Positions 25,188 to 33,367 of a stretch of 64,000 nt of DNA are shown here, in pieces. The stretch lies in NCBI GenBank assembly GCA_944320235.1, contig CALUGQ010000008.1, forward strand, positions 1-64,000. Reading direction: 5' to 3'. Position 1 is the stretch's first letter. Every line of letters begins with the position of its first letter. Below the pieces are notes generated by a model. The model saw only the letters and a list, made by a program, of their open reading frames with translations, was not told the DNA's origin and did not search any database. The translations under genes and the position numbers were made by a program. Source of the DNA: an uncultured Prevotella sp. GTDB taxonomy: Bacteria; Bacteroidota; Bacteroidia; Bacteroidales; Bacteroidaceae.

Positions 25188-27914
25188 TCAGCTGCGGCTC
25201 ACCTGCAGCCCCGCCTTGCTCAGGGTCATGTCCACGAAGCGGGCGTTGGCGTTCATTCGGTTCGCGCCGAGCACCTGCCTTATGCGCGCGGCAGCCTCGT
25301 GGTCCTTGGCCATCATGTACAGATAGCCGCCGCCCCCGGCCCCCGGCAGCTTGTAGCCGAGGCAGAGGTCGTCGACGAGGTCGGTGAGCCGCTTCACCTC
25401 GGCGGGGTTGGTGCCGCTGTCGAGGGCTTGGTTCTGCCGCCATGTCTCGCGCATGAGCAATCCCGTATGGCGGAAGTCGCGCCGCTGCAAGGCCTCGTAC
25501 ATGGCCATGGTGTGGGCCTTCATCTCGCGCAGCAGTGCCAGTTGCTTGTTGCTGTTGAGGAACATCCGGCGCACGATTTCGGCCAGTATGCTCTTGGCCG
25601 TGCGCGTTATGCCGGTGTAGTAGAGCAGGTGGCAGCCGGCGCAGTCGGCCTGCGTGTACACGTCGTCGGGCAGCCAGCGCACCAGCGGGCTTTGGTCGAA
25701 GCCCCGCCCCGTCTGCAACAGCTTTACGCCGCCGTGCACGCCGCCATACTGGTCTTGCCACCCGCCGCCGGTGGTGAGCAGCTGTTCGAGCACGAGCGTG
25801 CGGCGGCCAATCTCGTTTTTGTCCCATGCCAGCGAGCAGAAGTCGCTCACCGCGCCGAGCACCGTGGCCGCAAGGATGCTGCTCGTGCCCAGTCCGCTGC
25901 CTGCGGGGATGGCCGACAGCAGAGTCAGCTCCATGCCGCAGCCGAACGCCGTGAGCTGGTCGCGGAGCGAAGCGTGGCGCTCGGCGCTGAAGCCCGGCTG
26001 GAAGCCGCCCAGCACCAATGCCGCCTTGGGTATGGAGAAGGGGCTGCCCACGTGCATGAAGTCGGCCAGCTGCTCATACGTCTCCACCACCTCAACGGCT
26101 CCAAGGTCTATGCTCCGTAGCACAATGTGGGGCTCTCTGCACGGGCGGATGTATGTCTGCAGCGGCGGCTGGCCGTTGAGTTCGATGGCGAGGTTGATGA
26201 CATTGCCGCCCTCCATGAGGCAGAACGGCGGCGTGTCCGTCCATCCTCCGGCTATGTCGATGCGCACAGGGCTGCGCGCCCAGACTATCTGGTCGGCGTA
26301 AACTGACAGGCGCGGCTCCTGCTTCTCGGCCAGCACGGTCTCCGTAAGGCCTTCGCGCAGGAGGCCGAATGCGCGCTTTTCTTCCTCCGAACCGTCGCGC
26401 CCGGTGAGCCGTAGCACCTCTGAGCGGAACATGGCATCGTGGATTCGCGTCATGAGCGGCGCCCCGCCAGGCAGCGGCGCGGGCAGGCTTATGCCTCCGC
26501 GGGCATACTCCCGGGCCGCGTCATCAAGGTCGGTCTGGTAGAAAACGCTGTGCTCGTGGTTGGCGGCGAGGGCGGGCCAGTTGGCGCGGCGGTAGCTGCG
26601 CCGCTGCCCCACGAGCCTCCTGAGGTTGGCTTCGTTGCTTATCTCCTCGGCGCTCATGAGCCTGTGGCCCTCCGGGGCAGGCCCTCCGGCAAGCATGGAA
26701 GCCAGCGCCCGGCCCATCTCGGCCACGCCGCTGACCACCGGGAACTGCCTGCGCTGCTGCTCTTCGCCTGCAAACTTGTCGTCGATATGGTAAGGACGGA
26801 CCACGTAATCCGCCTCTCCCACCGGCACGACATCCACGCACTGACCTGCGCCGAGGGTCAGTTGCCAGTCGTTGCGAGGCACTCCTGTCACGATGTTGTC
26901 GTGGCTCAGCGTCCAGCCCGCGCCCACATGGCTGTTCTCTATCCACACGTTGGTGTTGTCGCCCGTCATCTTTATGTCGGTGATGGCGTTCTGTATGAAT
27001 ATCGACGGGTGCGGCTTGCGGCCGTGGTGCATTATCTCGCGCTGGTCGTTGACTATGTTCTGTATGGCCAGCATCGAAGAAATCATCTCGCCGCTCGTGC
27101 CGAAATGGTAGAACTCGCCGCCTGGCAGTGGCAGCACGGCCACGCTGAGCGAGCGCAGTTCTGGGTCGTCGATGACGGGGTCGGTGCCGAGCGAGCAGCC
27201 GAACTCGCCGTAGAGGTCGTAGCAAACGGTGTCGGCACCGCGCTTTGAGCGGCGGCGCAACAGCTCCACGGCGCGGTCGCTGAGCAGCCATACGCCTATG
27301 TCGGTAAGGTAGAAGCTGGTCTGCAGCAGGTCGGCAAGCGTGCCGACTGACGGCTTCTGCAGCATCTGCTTGAGCACGGAAGGCGTGCGCCGGTCGCATA
27401 CGAACACGCCGTGGTCCTTGGCTATCGACGCGTCGAGCCACAGCCCGTAGCAAACCACGTCGGCATCAGGTACGGGCGGCAGCTGTGCAGCGGCCCTTAT
27501 GTATACGTCGCCGCTCACCACCATGGTGTGGATGTTGGCGGGCGCTAGCTTCATCAGCCTCTCGTAGAGCGGCAGCTGCAGGTCGAGCAGCGTCTGCGAC
27601 AGGCGCTGCCCGCGCTCCCAACGGAACACGGGGATGGGCGTAAGTATCTTTCCCGAAGGGGCATAGGCCGGCAGGCGGCGGCTCTGCCCGCCCGCATGGA
27701 GGAGTATGCGGCGGTCGGAAGCGAGCCAGGAGGCAAAGTCGCGGCCGTCGCCCCACGCCTCGTGGCAGCGTTCGAGCAGCCACGTGGTGCCTCCCCCGCT
27801 GCCGAGCTTGCTGCCCACGGGGTCGTTGGTACAGAAATATTCTTGCGGGTCGGCACCCGTTATCTCATGGAAACAGCCCACCAGGTTGGGGGGCAATGAA
27901 AGCAGTTTCTTCAT
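25188..27914 (-). CDS. fkp: Bifunctional L-fucokinase / GDP-L-fucose pyrophosphorylase
   Basis: 908 residues from ATG at 27914 (an in-frame ATG two codons earlier is possible). It phosphorylates free L-fucose and then makes GDP-fucose, feeding fucosylation of capsule and glycoproteins. The N-terminal half is the pyrophosphorylase (GSKLGSGGGTTWLLE, GGQSRRLPAYAPSGKILTP nucleotide-binding loop), followed by a left-handed beta-helix-like stretch. The C-terminal half is a GHMP kinase: RSPVRIDIAGGWTDTPPFC, ATP loop IPAGSGLGTSSILA (about 671-684), and KLPGAGGGGYLYM. Length is close to Bacteroides Fkp. It lies 70 bases downstream of the Rpn-type gene. A fucose-permease-like gene is 4 kb away on the other strand. 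Confidence 0.95.
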   Translation of the reverse strand: MKKLLSLPPNLVGCFHEITGADPQEYFCTNDPVGSKLGSGGGTTWLLERCHEAWGDGRDFASWLASDRRILLHAGGQSRRLPAYAPSGKILTPIPVFRWERGQRLSQTLLDLQLPLYERLMKLAPANIHTMVVSGDVYIRAAAQLPPVPDADVVCYGLWLDASIAKDHGVFVCDRRTPSVLKQMLQKPSVGTLADLLQTSFYLTDIGVWLLSDRAVELLRRRSKRGADTVCYDLYGEFGCSLGTDPVIDDPELRSLSVAVLPLPGGEFYHFGTSGEMISSMLAIQNIVNDQREIMHHGRKPHPSIFIQNAITDIKMTGDNTNVWIENSHVGAGWTLSHDNIVTGVPRNDWQLTLGAGQCVDVVPVGEADYVVRPYHIDDKFAGEEQQRRQFPVVSGVAEMGRALASMLAGGPAPEGHRLMSAEEISNEANLRRLVGQRRSYRRANWPALAANHEHSVFYQTDLDDAAREYARGGISLPAPLPGGAPLMTRIHDAMFRSEVLRLTGRDGSEEEKRAFGLLREGLTETVLAEKQEPRLSVYADQIVWARSPVRIDIAGGWTDTPPFCLMEGGNVINLAIELNGQPPLQTYIRPCREPHIVLRSIDLGAVEVVETYEQLADFMHVGSPFSIPKAALVLGGFQPGFSAERHASLRDQLTAFGCGMELTLLSAIPAGSGLGTSSILAATVLGAVSDFCSLAWDKNEIGRRTLVLEQLLTTGGGWQDQYGGVHGGVKLLQTGRGFDQSPLVRWLPDDVYTQADCAGCHLLYYTGITRTAKSILAEIVRRMFLNSNKQLALLREMKAHTMAMYEALQRRDFRHTGLLMRETWRQNQALDSGTNPAEVKRLTDLVDDLCLGYKLPGAGGGGYLYMMAKDHEAAARIRQVLGANRMNANARFVDMTLSKAGLQVSRS

Positions 27915-27990
27915 AAACATTTATATATATGGCCAGGACAGACCTGCCTGGCGGACATTTCACAAAAACGACGTGCAGCCTGCGCCATTC

Positions 27991-28845
27991 TCACAGGGCC
28001 GCCACCTCGGCGGCCGACAGCCCCGTGGCAGCCCCGATGGTGGCTGCATCGACACCCAACTGCTTTAGGTTACGGGCCGTCTGGAGCACCCCTTCGCGCC
28101 GGCCTTCAGCAATACCTTCGCGCCGGCCTTTCCGCTCGGCACTGCCGACGAGGGTCTTCTCCACGCTCACCACATCCCAGAACTTCTCGTACCCGAGCAA
28201 CTGGGCCTCGCTGAAAGCCGACTCCTCGAGCTGCCCCACGGCCTTGCTGATGGCGGGGTCGGCCAGTAGTTCGTCGGGTATGGTGCTGGTCTTGTCGCCA
28301 ATCTCGGTGAGATAGCGCAGCCACAGGGTCATCATGCGCTTGTCGGAATAGTTGTGGGGCTTGAACTTTGGCAGCTCCACGAAGATGAGGTGAAGCCCGT
28401 CGATCACGCGGTCGGTGTGCTCCACGTGCACCAGGCGGTAGTAATGGTAGCACTCGTCGCCCAAGTCCGGTTCAAAGACGTCGTTGACAAGGTTGAGCGA
28501 GTACACGGGCTGGAGCAGGTCGTAGTCCTCGCCGCCCCCGAGCTGGCGCACATATGCCTTCGAGGCGTTGAAGAGCACACGCTGCTTGAACTCGGGCGAC
28601 CACACCATCTGCATCTCCACGATGAACTGGCGGCCGCGGTTGTCGCGGCAGCGCACGTCGACTATGCTGTTCTTGCGCAGCGGTGTCTGCGGCACAAGCT
28701 CCGCCGGAAGGTACTCAACGGCAGTTATTTCGTCGCCTGGATGGTCGAACGGCAACAGCGCGTTGAGGAAACTCATCACCAGGTCGGGATGCTCGCCGAA
28801 CACTTTCTTGAAGGTCAGGTCGGCCTTGGGGTCGAGGTATCTCAT
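27991..28845 (-). CDS. Rpn / PD-(D/E)XK nuclease family transposase-like protein
   Basis: 284 residues. RYLDPKADLTFKKVFGEHPDLVMSFLNALLP is the classic opening of the Rpn (recombination-promoting nuclease) family. The PD-(D/E)XK core follows as NSIVDVRCRDNRGRQFIVEMQM, giving the metal-binding Asp and the ExQ in place of ExK that is usual in this family. The C-terminus carries two near-copies of GRREG (KGRREGIAEGRREGV, encoded by a DNA direct repeat at about 28087-28128). A short helical tail (LGVDAATIGAATGLSAAEVAAL) follows. Such genes are mobile, multicopy and fast-evolving. No terminal repeats or target-site duplication are visible. Confidence 0.88.
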   Translation of the reverse strand: MRYLDPKADLTFKKVFGEHPDLVMSFLNALLPFDHPGDEITAVEYLPAELVPQTPLRKNSIVDVRCRDNRGRQFIVEMQMVWSPEFKQRVLFNASKAYVRQLGGGEDYDLLQPVYSLNLVNDVFEPDLGDECYHYYRLVHVEHTDRVIDGLHLIFVELPKFKPHNYSDKRMMTLWLRYLTEIGDKTSTIPDELLADPAISKAVGQLEESAFSEAQLLGYEKFWDVVSVEKTLVGSAERKGRREGIAEGRREGVLQTARNLKQLGVDAATIGAATGLSAAEVAAL

Positions 28846-29129
28846 CGGTCGCTAAGTCTTTAGTGGTTTGTTCTGACTGCAAACTTACACAAAATTATCG
28901 AGAAAGCGCGCTCGCGCACAATGTTTTTGCCATTTGTGGAAAACTATAGACACAGCCACTGGCCTCACCCTGCACGCTAAGGCACGGCTTACCGGAACAA
29001 AGATTGTAAAACATTATGACCAAGAAAAGCACCCGCAGGAATGCGCAAAGCAGTGTTCCGACCGGCCGCTCAGCCACCCGTGCAACCCAATACGGCACGA
29101 ACGGCAATGCAAGAAAGGCCGCCCGACGC

Positions 29130-29180
29130 CCCCAAACAGGCCGTTATGGAATGACGGAACGGCCATTTTGCACGGCCAGA
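29130..29180. repeat. 22-bp palindromic repeat array, copy F; gap 28846-29611
   Basis: CAAACAGGCCGTTATGG then CGGAACGGCCATTTTGCACGG, with a poorer unit before. This 766-base gap between divergent genes also contains an orphan terminator (29366-29386) and a TATTTTTG box (29513-29520) 92 bases before the DUF2264 gene. No coding frame here is convincing. Confidence 0.6.
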
Positions 29181-29365
29181 AAGGCGTGGACAAGGCAGAG
29201 AAGCGGCTGTTTGGGGCAACTTTCGCCTGCGTCTAAGCCCGTTTTGCGGCTCGAATCATTGCACAGTCACGCCGCTCACAGCATCAATGCACACTGGCAC
29301 AGCAACTTACGATTGCACACTCGAGAATGCCGCATTTGCGGCCTTGGCCGCAGAATTTTGTGCGG

Positions 29366-29386
29366 AGGCCCTTCTCACGAGGGCCT
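29366..29386 (+). terminator. Orphan terminator-like hairpin
   Basis: AGGCCCT (29366-29372) pairs with AGGGCCT (29380-29386), followed by TTGTAATT. Both flanking genes point away from it, so it ends no annotated gene. A small RNA or an unrecognised short gene upstream is possible. Confidence 0.45.
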
Positions 29387-29512
29387 TTGTAATTAAAATT
29401 CCAAACGCCTGCCAATGGCATCGGCCTGCCGCAACAAGCAGAATGGCACGCATCATGCACCTTTGTACAAAATAATCCCACTGAAAAGAGCCGGATTTAA
29501 ACCAAAAATCAG

Positions 29513-29520
29513 TATTTTTG
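29513..29520 (+). promoter_or_regulatory. -7 box of the DUF2264-fucP-like operon
   Basis: TATTTTTG fits TAnnTTTG. A leader of about 85 bases follows. The -33 element is not clear. Confidence 0.45.
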
Positions 29521-29611
29521 CAGACACATCTGCGCTGCCGCCGTGGGGCGGGGCGATTTTTGTTGCGTGCAGACGCAGCCTTTTTCACCGACATACCTAA
29601 AAACCTGACTG

Positions 29612-31525
29612 ATGAAACCAGCAAGATTCATTGCCTTGTCGCTGTCCGTTGTTATCTCTATGACTGCAAGGGCGGCCGACAATGTGTTCAAAGTAAACAA
29701 CCCGGACTACAAGCGCAGCCCTTTCACGGGCATGACGCGGCAGCACTGGATAGAGGCCGACAAGTACCTGCTCGAAGGGGCTTTCCGCCATGTCCGCTCG
29801 CTCGACGACCCTATGTACTTCGAGCGGCTGGGCCGCGTGTGCTACCCTAAGGACAGCAGCCGCGTGCGCGGGGCCACGCTCGAGGGCATGTGCCGCACGC
29901 TCTTCCTCGCCGCGCCGCTGCTGCGCGAGGACTCCACGCTCACCATCAACGGCATACGCCTGGCCGACTACTACCGTCGCCAGCTCTCGCTGCTGGTAGA
30001 CCCGCAGAGCAAACAGTACGTAGCTCACCGCGGCAAGCGCGGCCCATGCCAGGACTTGGTGGAGTTCGGCGCGCTCGGCATATCGTTCTTCGTCTGCGGC
30101 GACGTGCTCTGGGACCCGCTGCCAAAGGCCACCCGCGACTCGCTCTACTCCATGATAGAGAGCTATGCCGACGGCCCGACCATACAGCAGAACTGGCGCT
30201 TCTTCAACGTCTACCCCATGTCGTTCTTCAAGTCGAAGGGTTACGAGGTCAACGACAGCCTGCTCGTGAAGTACGTGCGCCAGCTCATAGGCGACTACCG
30301 CGGCGACGGCTGGTACCTGGACAAGCCCAACTACGACTTCTACTCCATGTGGGCATACCAGCTCTACGGCCGCCTGTGGTCGCTGTTCTTCGGCCGCGAG
30401 CACTACCCGGAGCTGGCCGCGCAGTTCGACAGTAACTTCAAGGAGATGTACCGCAGCTACCCTCGTATGTTCGGGCGCAACGGCCACATGCCCATGTGGG
30501 GCCGCAGCAACATGTACCGCTTCGCCTCCATAGCCCCGCTGGCATGGGGCGAGGGCGTGGACATGGGCTGGATGCGCCGCATAGCGTCGGGCTGCCTGCT
30601 GCAGTTCCTACAGAACCCCGACTTCATATACACCGACGGAGTGCCAACGCCGGGCTTCTACGGACTGTTCGACCCCGTGCTCCAGGGCTACAGCTGCCGA
30701 GGCAGCGTATACTGGTGCGCCAAGGCGTTCCTCCCGTTGATGCTCCCCGAGAGCCATCCTTACTGGAGCCAGACCGAGAGCGAGGGCTTCTGGGCCGGCA
30801 CGAAGGCCGGTGATGTTGACAACCTGTGGCTGCCCGGCCCAAAGATGCTGGTCACGAACTACGGTGGCAGCGGCGCTTCGGAGACGCGGGCCTTCTGCAA
30901 TTACGACACCGGGCGGCGCGGGGCGGAGAAGTTCCGCGGCTCGGAGCAGTACAACCGCCTGGCCTACAACACACTGTTCCCATGGATGGCCGACGGCAAG
31001 CAGGGCGAGGTGGCCATGGCATACGTGGTAAAGAACCAGCAAGGGCAGTGGGAGCCGCTGCGCCGATACACCACCACGGGCTTCGCCGACGGCACGCTCC
31101 GCCGCACGGTGTGGCTGCAAAGCGACCGCCGCTTCACCATGACACTGCTCGACACGCCACTGCCCGACGGCATGCTCCGCACCGACTCGGTGACCGCCAT
31201 CGGCACACCCACGACGCTGAGGCTGGGCCACTACGCCCTGCCCGAGCGCGGGAGCCGCATAGAGGAGAAGGTGATGGCCGTCGGGGGAGGGCTGGAAGCC
31301 TACACGATATACAACGGGCGGCACTCGCTTGCGCTCGTCCCGATGAAAGGATGGGGCAAGGTTGAGTTCGTGCGCACGGAGGGGCTGCACCCCGAGACGC
31401 GCTTCGCCGAGACGATAAACGCCACGGCCGACGTGACCGCACCCACCGAACTGCAGACGCTGATGCTCTTCAAGGAAGGGCGGTTCAGCGCGGACGACAT
31501 AAACAAGGCAATTAAAGGACTGTGA
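29612..31525 (+). CDS. DUF2264 family secreted protein, probable carbohydrate-active enzyme
   Basis: 637 residues with a signal peptide (MKPARFIALSLSVVISMTARAA). DUF2264 features include RGATLEGMCRTLFLAAPLL, YVAHRGKRGPCQDLVEFGALG, NWRFFNVYP, the DGWYLDKPNYDFYSMWAYQLYGRLW block and YPRMFGRNGHMPMWGRSNMYRFA. The core looks like an alpha/alpha toroid, and the C-terminal 200 residues are beta-rich, an architecture shared with several polysaccharide lyases and unsaturated glycoside hydrolases. The exact reaction is unknown. The permease gene follows after 54 bases, so the product of this protein is probably what the permease imports. Confidence 0.85.
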   Translation: MKPARFIALSLSVVISMTARAADNVFKVNNPDYKRSPFTGMTRQHWIEADKYLLEGAFRHVRSLDDPMYFERLGRVCYPKDSSRVRGATLEGMCRTLFLAAPLLREDSTLTINGIRLADYYRRQLSLLVDPQSKQYVAHRGKRGPCQDLVEFGALGISFFVCGDVLWDPLPKATRDSLYSMIESYADGPTIQQNWRFFNVYPMSFFKSKGYEVNDSLLVKYVRQLIGDYRGDGWYLDKPNYDFYSMWAYQLYGRLWSLFFGREHYPELAAQFDSNFKEMYRSYPRMFGRNGHMPMWGRSNMYRFASIAPLAWGEGVDMGWMRRIASGCLLQFLQNPDFIYTDGVPTPGFYGLFDPVLQGYSCRGSVYWCAKAFLPLMLPESHPYWSQTESEGFWAGTKAGDVDNLWLPGPKMLVTNYGGSGASETRAFCNYDTGRRGAEKFRGSEQYNRLAYNTLFPWMADGKQGEVAMAYVVKNQQGQWEPLRRYTTTGFADGTLRRTVWLQSDRRFTMTLLDTPLPDGMLRTDSVTAIGTPTTLRLGHYALPERGSRIEEKVMAVGGGLEAYTIYNGRHSLALVPMKGWGKVEFVRTEGLHPETRFAETINATADVTAPTELQTLMLFKEGRFSADDINKAIKGL

Positions 31526-31579
31526 CACGGATGTGCCGCCGGGCGGCGGCACGCTGCATACACTCGACAAACAAGAGAA

Positions 31580-32968
31580 ATGAAAACCGAAAACAACCAA
31601 ACAAACACAAGCAAGAGGGCGGAGGGCGGACAGAAAGACGGCCTCTTCACCCGCAACGGGGCCAGCTTCATGCTACCCTTCTTCTGCATCACGGCCTGCT
31701 TCGCGCTGTGGGGCTTCGCCAACGACGTTACAAGCCCCATGGTGAAGGCCTTTTCAAAAATCTTCCGCATGAGCGTCACCGAGGGTGCGCTGGTGCAAGT
31801 GGCTTTCTACCTGGGCTACTTCGTCATGGCGTTCCCCGCCGCCATGTTCATAAGGCGCTACTCGTTCAAGGCCGGGGTGCTCGTAGGGCTGTCGCTCTAC
31901 GCCGCCGGGGCGCTGATGTTCTTCCCGGCGCAGGCCATAGGGCTGTACGCGCCGTTCCTGCTGGCTTACTTCGTGATGACCTGCGGACTGTCTTTCCTTG
32001 AGACGAGCTGCAATCCTTACATCTACTGCATGGGCAGCGAGGAGACGGCCACGCGCCGCCTCAACCTGGCGCAGGCGTTCAACCCCATAGGCGCGCTGCT
32101 GGGGATGTATGTCGCCATGGCCTTCGTGCAGGCGCGCATGAACCCCATGCCAACCGACGAGCGGATGCAGCTGCCAGAGGCAGAGTTCGAGCTGCTGAAG
32201 CAGCAAGACCTCAGCGTGCTCATACAGCCCTACCTCTTCATAGGCATAGTGGTGCTGTTGCTGCTCGTGGCCATACGCCTCATGAAGATGCCCGGGGATG
32301 CCGACACGCCGTCGGACAAGAGCCTGCGCACCTCCCTGTGCGAGCTGGCGCGCGTGCGCAACTACCGCGAGGGCGTGATAGCGCAGTTCTTCTACATCGG
32401 GGCGCAGGTTATGTGCTGGACGTTCATCATACAATACGGCACGCACGTGCTCATGTCAGAGGGCATGGAGGAGCACGCCGCCGAGATTCTGTCGCAGAAA
32501 TTCAACATCGCCGCACTGGTGCTGTTCACCGTGAGCCGCTTCATCTGCACGTGGTTCCTGCGATACATAAGCCCCGGGAGGCTGCTGTCGGTGCTCGCCG
32601 TGGCGGCGATAGTGGCTGTATGCGGCACGATACTGTTCACCGACCGGCGCGGGCTTTACTGCCTCGTGGCCGTGAGCGGCTGCATGTCGCTCATGTTCCC
32701 GACCATCTACGGCATAGCGTTGCGCGGCCTTGGCGACAACGTCAAGATTGGGGGCGCGGGGCTCATCATGTCAATCCTTGGCGGCTCGGTGTTCCCGCCA
32801 CTCCAGGCTGCGCTCATAGATGGCGGCTTCTCTGTGGCCGGCCTGCCTGCCACGAACACGTCGTTCATCGTTCCGTTCGTCTGCTTCGTAGTCGTGGCTG
32901 TCTACGGGCAGCGCGCCTACCTGCGCGAACAGAAGCGGCGCAAGCGCATGGAAGCTTCTGCCGAGTAA
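31580..32968 (+). CDS. MFS sugar:H+ symporter, fucose permease (FucP) type
   Basis: 462 residues and twelve predicted membrane segments. FCITACFALWGFANDVTSPMVKAFSKIF and VQVAFYLGYFVMAFPAAMFIRR, with CGLSFLETSCNPYIYCMG and RRLNLAQAFNPIGALLGMY, are the diagnostic blocks of the fucose/glucose-galactose permease branch. The conserved N-domain acid (Asp in FANDVTSP) for proton coupling is present. Co-transcribed with the DUF2264 gene. Fkp, which uses free fucose, is encoded 4 kb away, so fucose is a reasonable but unproven substrate. Confidence 0.87.
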   Translation: MKTENNQTNTSKRAEGGQKDGLFTRNGASFMLPFFCITACFALWGFANDVTSPMVKAFSKIFRMSVTEGALVQVAFYLGYFVMAFPAAMFIRRYSFKAGVLVGLSLYAAGALMFFPAQAIGLYAPFLLAYFVMTCGLSFLETSCNPYIYCMGSEETATRRLNLAQAFNPIGALLGMYVAMAFVQARMNPMPTDERMQLPEAEFELLKQQDLSVLIQPYLFIGIVVLLLLVAIRLMKMPGDADTPSDKSLRTSLCELARVRNYREGVIAQFFYIGAQVMCWTFIIQYGTHVLMSEGMEEHAAEILSQKFNIAALVLFTVSRFICTWFLRYISPGRLLSVLAVAAIVAVCGTILFTDRRGLYCLVAVSGCMSLMFPTIYGIALRGLGDNVKIGGAGLIMSILGGSVFPPLQAALIDGGFSVAGLPATNTSFIVPFVCFVVVAVYGQRAYLREQKRRKRMEASAE

Positions 32969-33044
32969 AGATATTTCGCATCCGGGAGGGCAGCGCTGCC
33001 ATCACCCGCAACCGTCTCAGCAACAACAGTTTACCGGCAGCTGC

Positions 33045-33105
33045 CACGCGCAAACGCAAAGCGGGCCGTTCCAGCGCATGGAACGGCCCGCTTTGCGTGG
33101 CAAAA
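33045..33105. repeat. 22-bp repeat array, copy G, folded as a perfect 20-bp hairpin; gap 32969-33367
   Basis: Arms 33054-33073 and 33079-33098 are perfectly complementary over 20 bases with a 5-base loop. Each arm contains the family core (GCGGGCCGTTCC / GGAACGGCCCGC). No T-run follows on either strand. The gap also contains a second large hairpin (33277-33346) and no gene. Confidence 0.75.
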
Positions 33106-33276
33106 GAGGCTGCCTTGCCAGGCAATGCTGGCGGAACTGGCTCCCGGCTTGGCTTTTGTCAAGTTTACGGAAGCAATGCCACAAAAGCCAAAGAGCCGGG
33201 ACGCATCCAAAAAAATGGCCTCACCTCACGCACCACCGCCGGCCACCCGATGCCCAGCAGGCCGCAGGCTGCGAAA

Positions 33277-33346
33277 AAGGGAGCCAAGGGGCAACGGCAT
33301 TCGCGGCCCTGCTGCCGCGCATACGCCTTAGCCCCTTGGCTCCCTT
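33277..33346. terminator. Long-armed inverted repeat between convergent genes
   Basis: A perfect 16-bp arm (33277-33292, AAGGGAGCCAAGGGGC) recurs inverted at 33331-33346 with a 38-base loop. It sits 21 bases beyond the YfhO stop on that strand. It probably ends YfhO and possibly FucP-type transcription. Confidence 0.55.
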
Positions 33347-33367
33347 TAACTCCTCAACCCCTTAAGC

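Noticed and set aside
27991-28845. Complete insertion sequence around the Rpn-type gene
   Set aside because: No flanking terminal inverted repeats or target-site duplication could be found, so only the gene is reported.
29597-30487. Long minus-strand frame opposite the DUF2264 gene, and many similar long antisense frames over dnaA, tnaA, typA, fkp and murF-alr
   Set aside because: They lie opposite clear genes in GC-rich DNA, have Val/Ala/His/Arg-rich low-complexity translations and no domain signatures.
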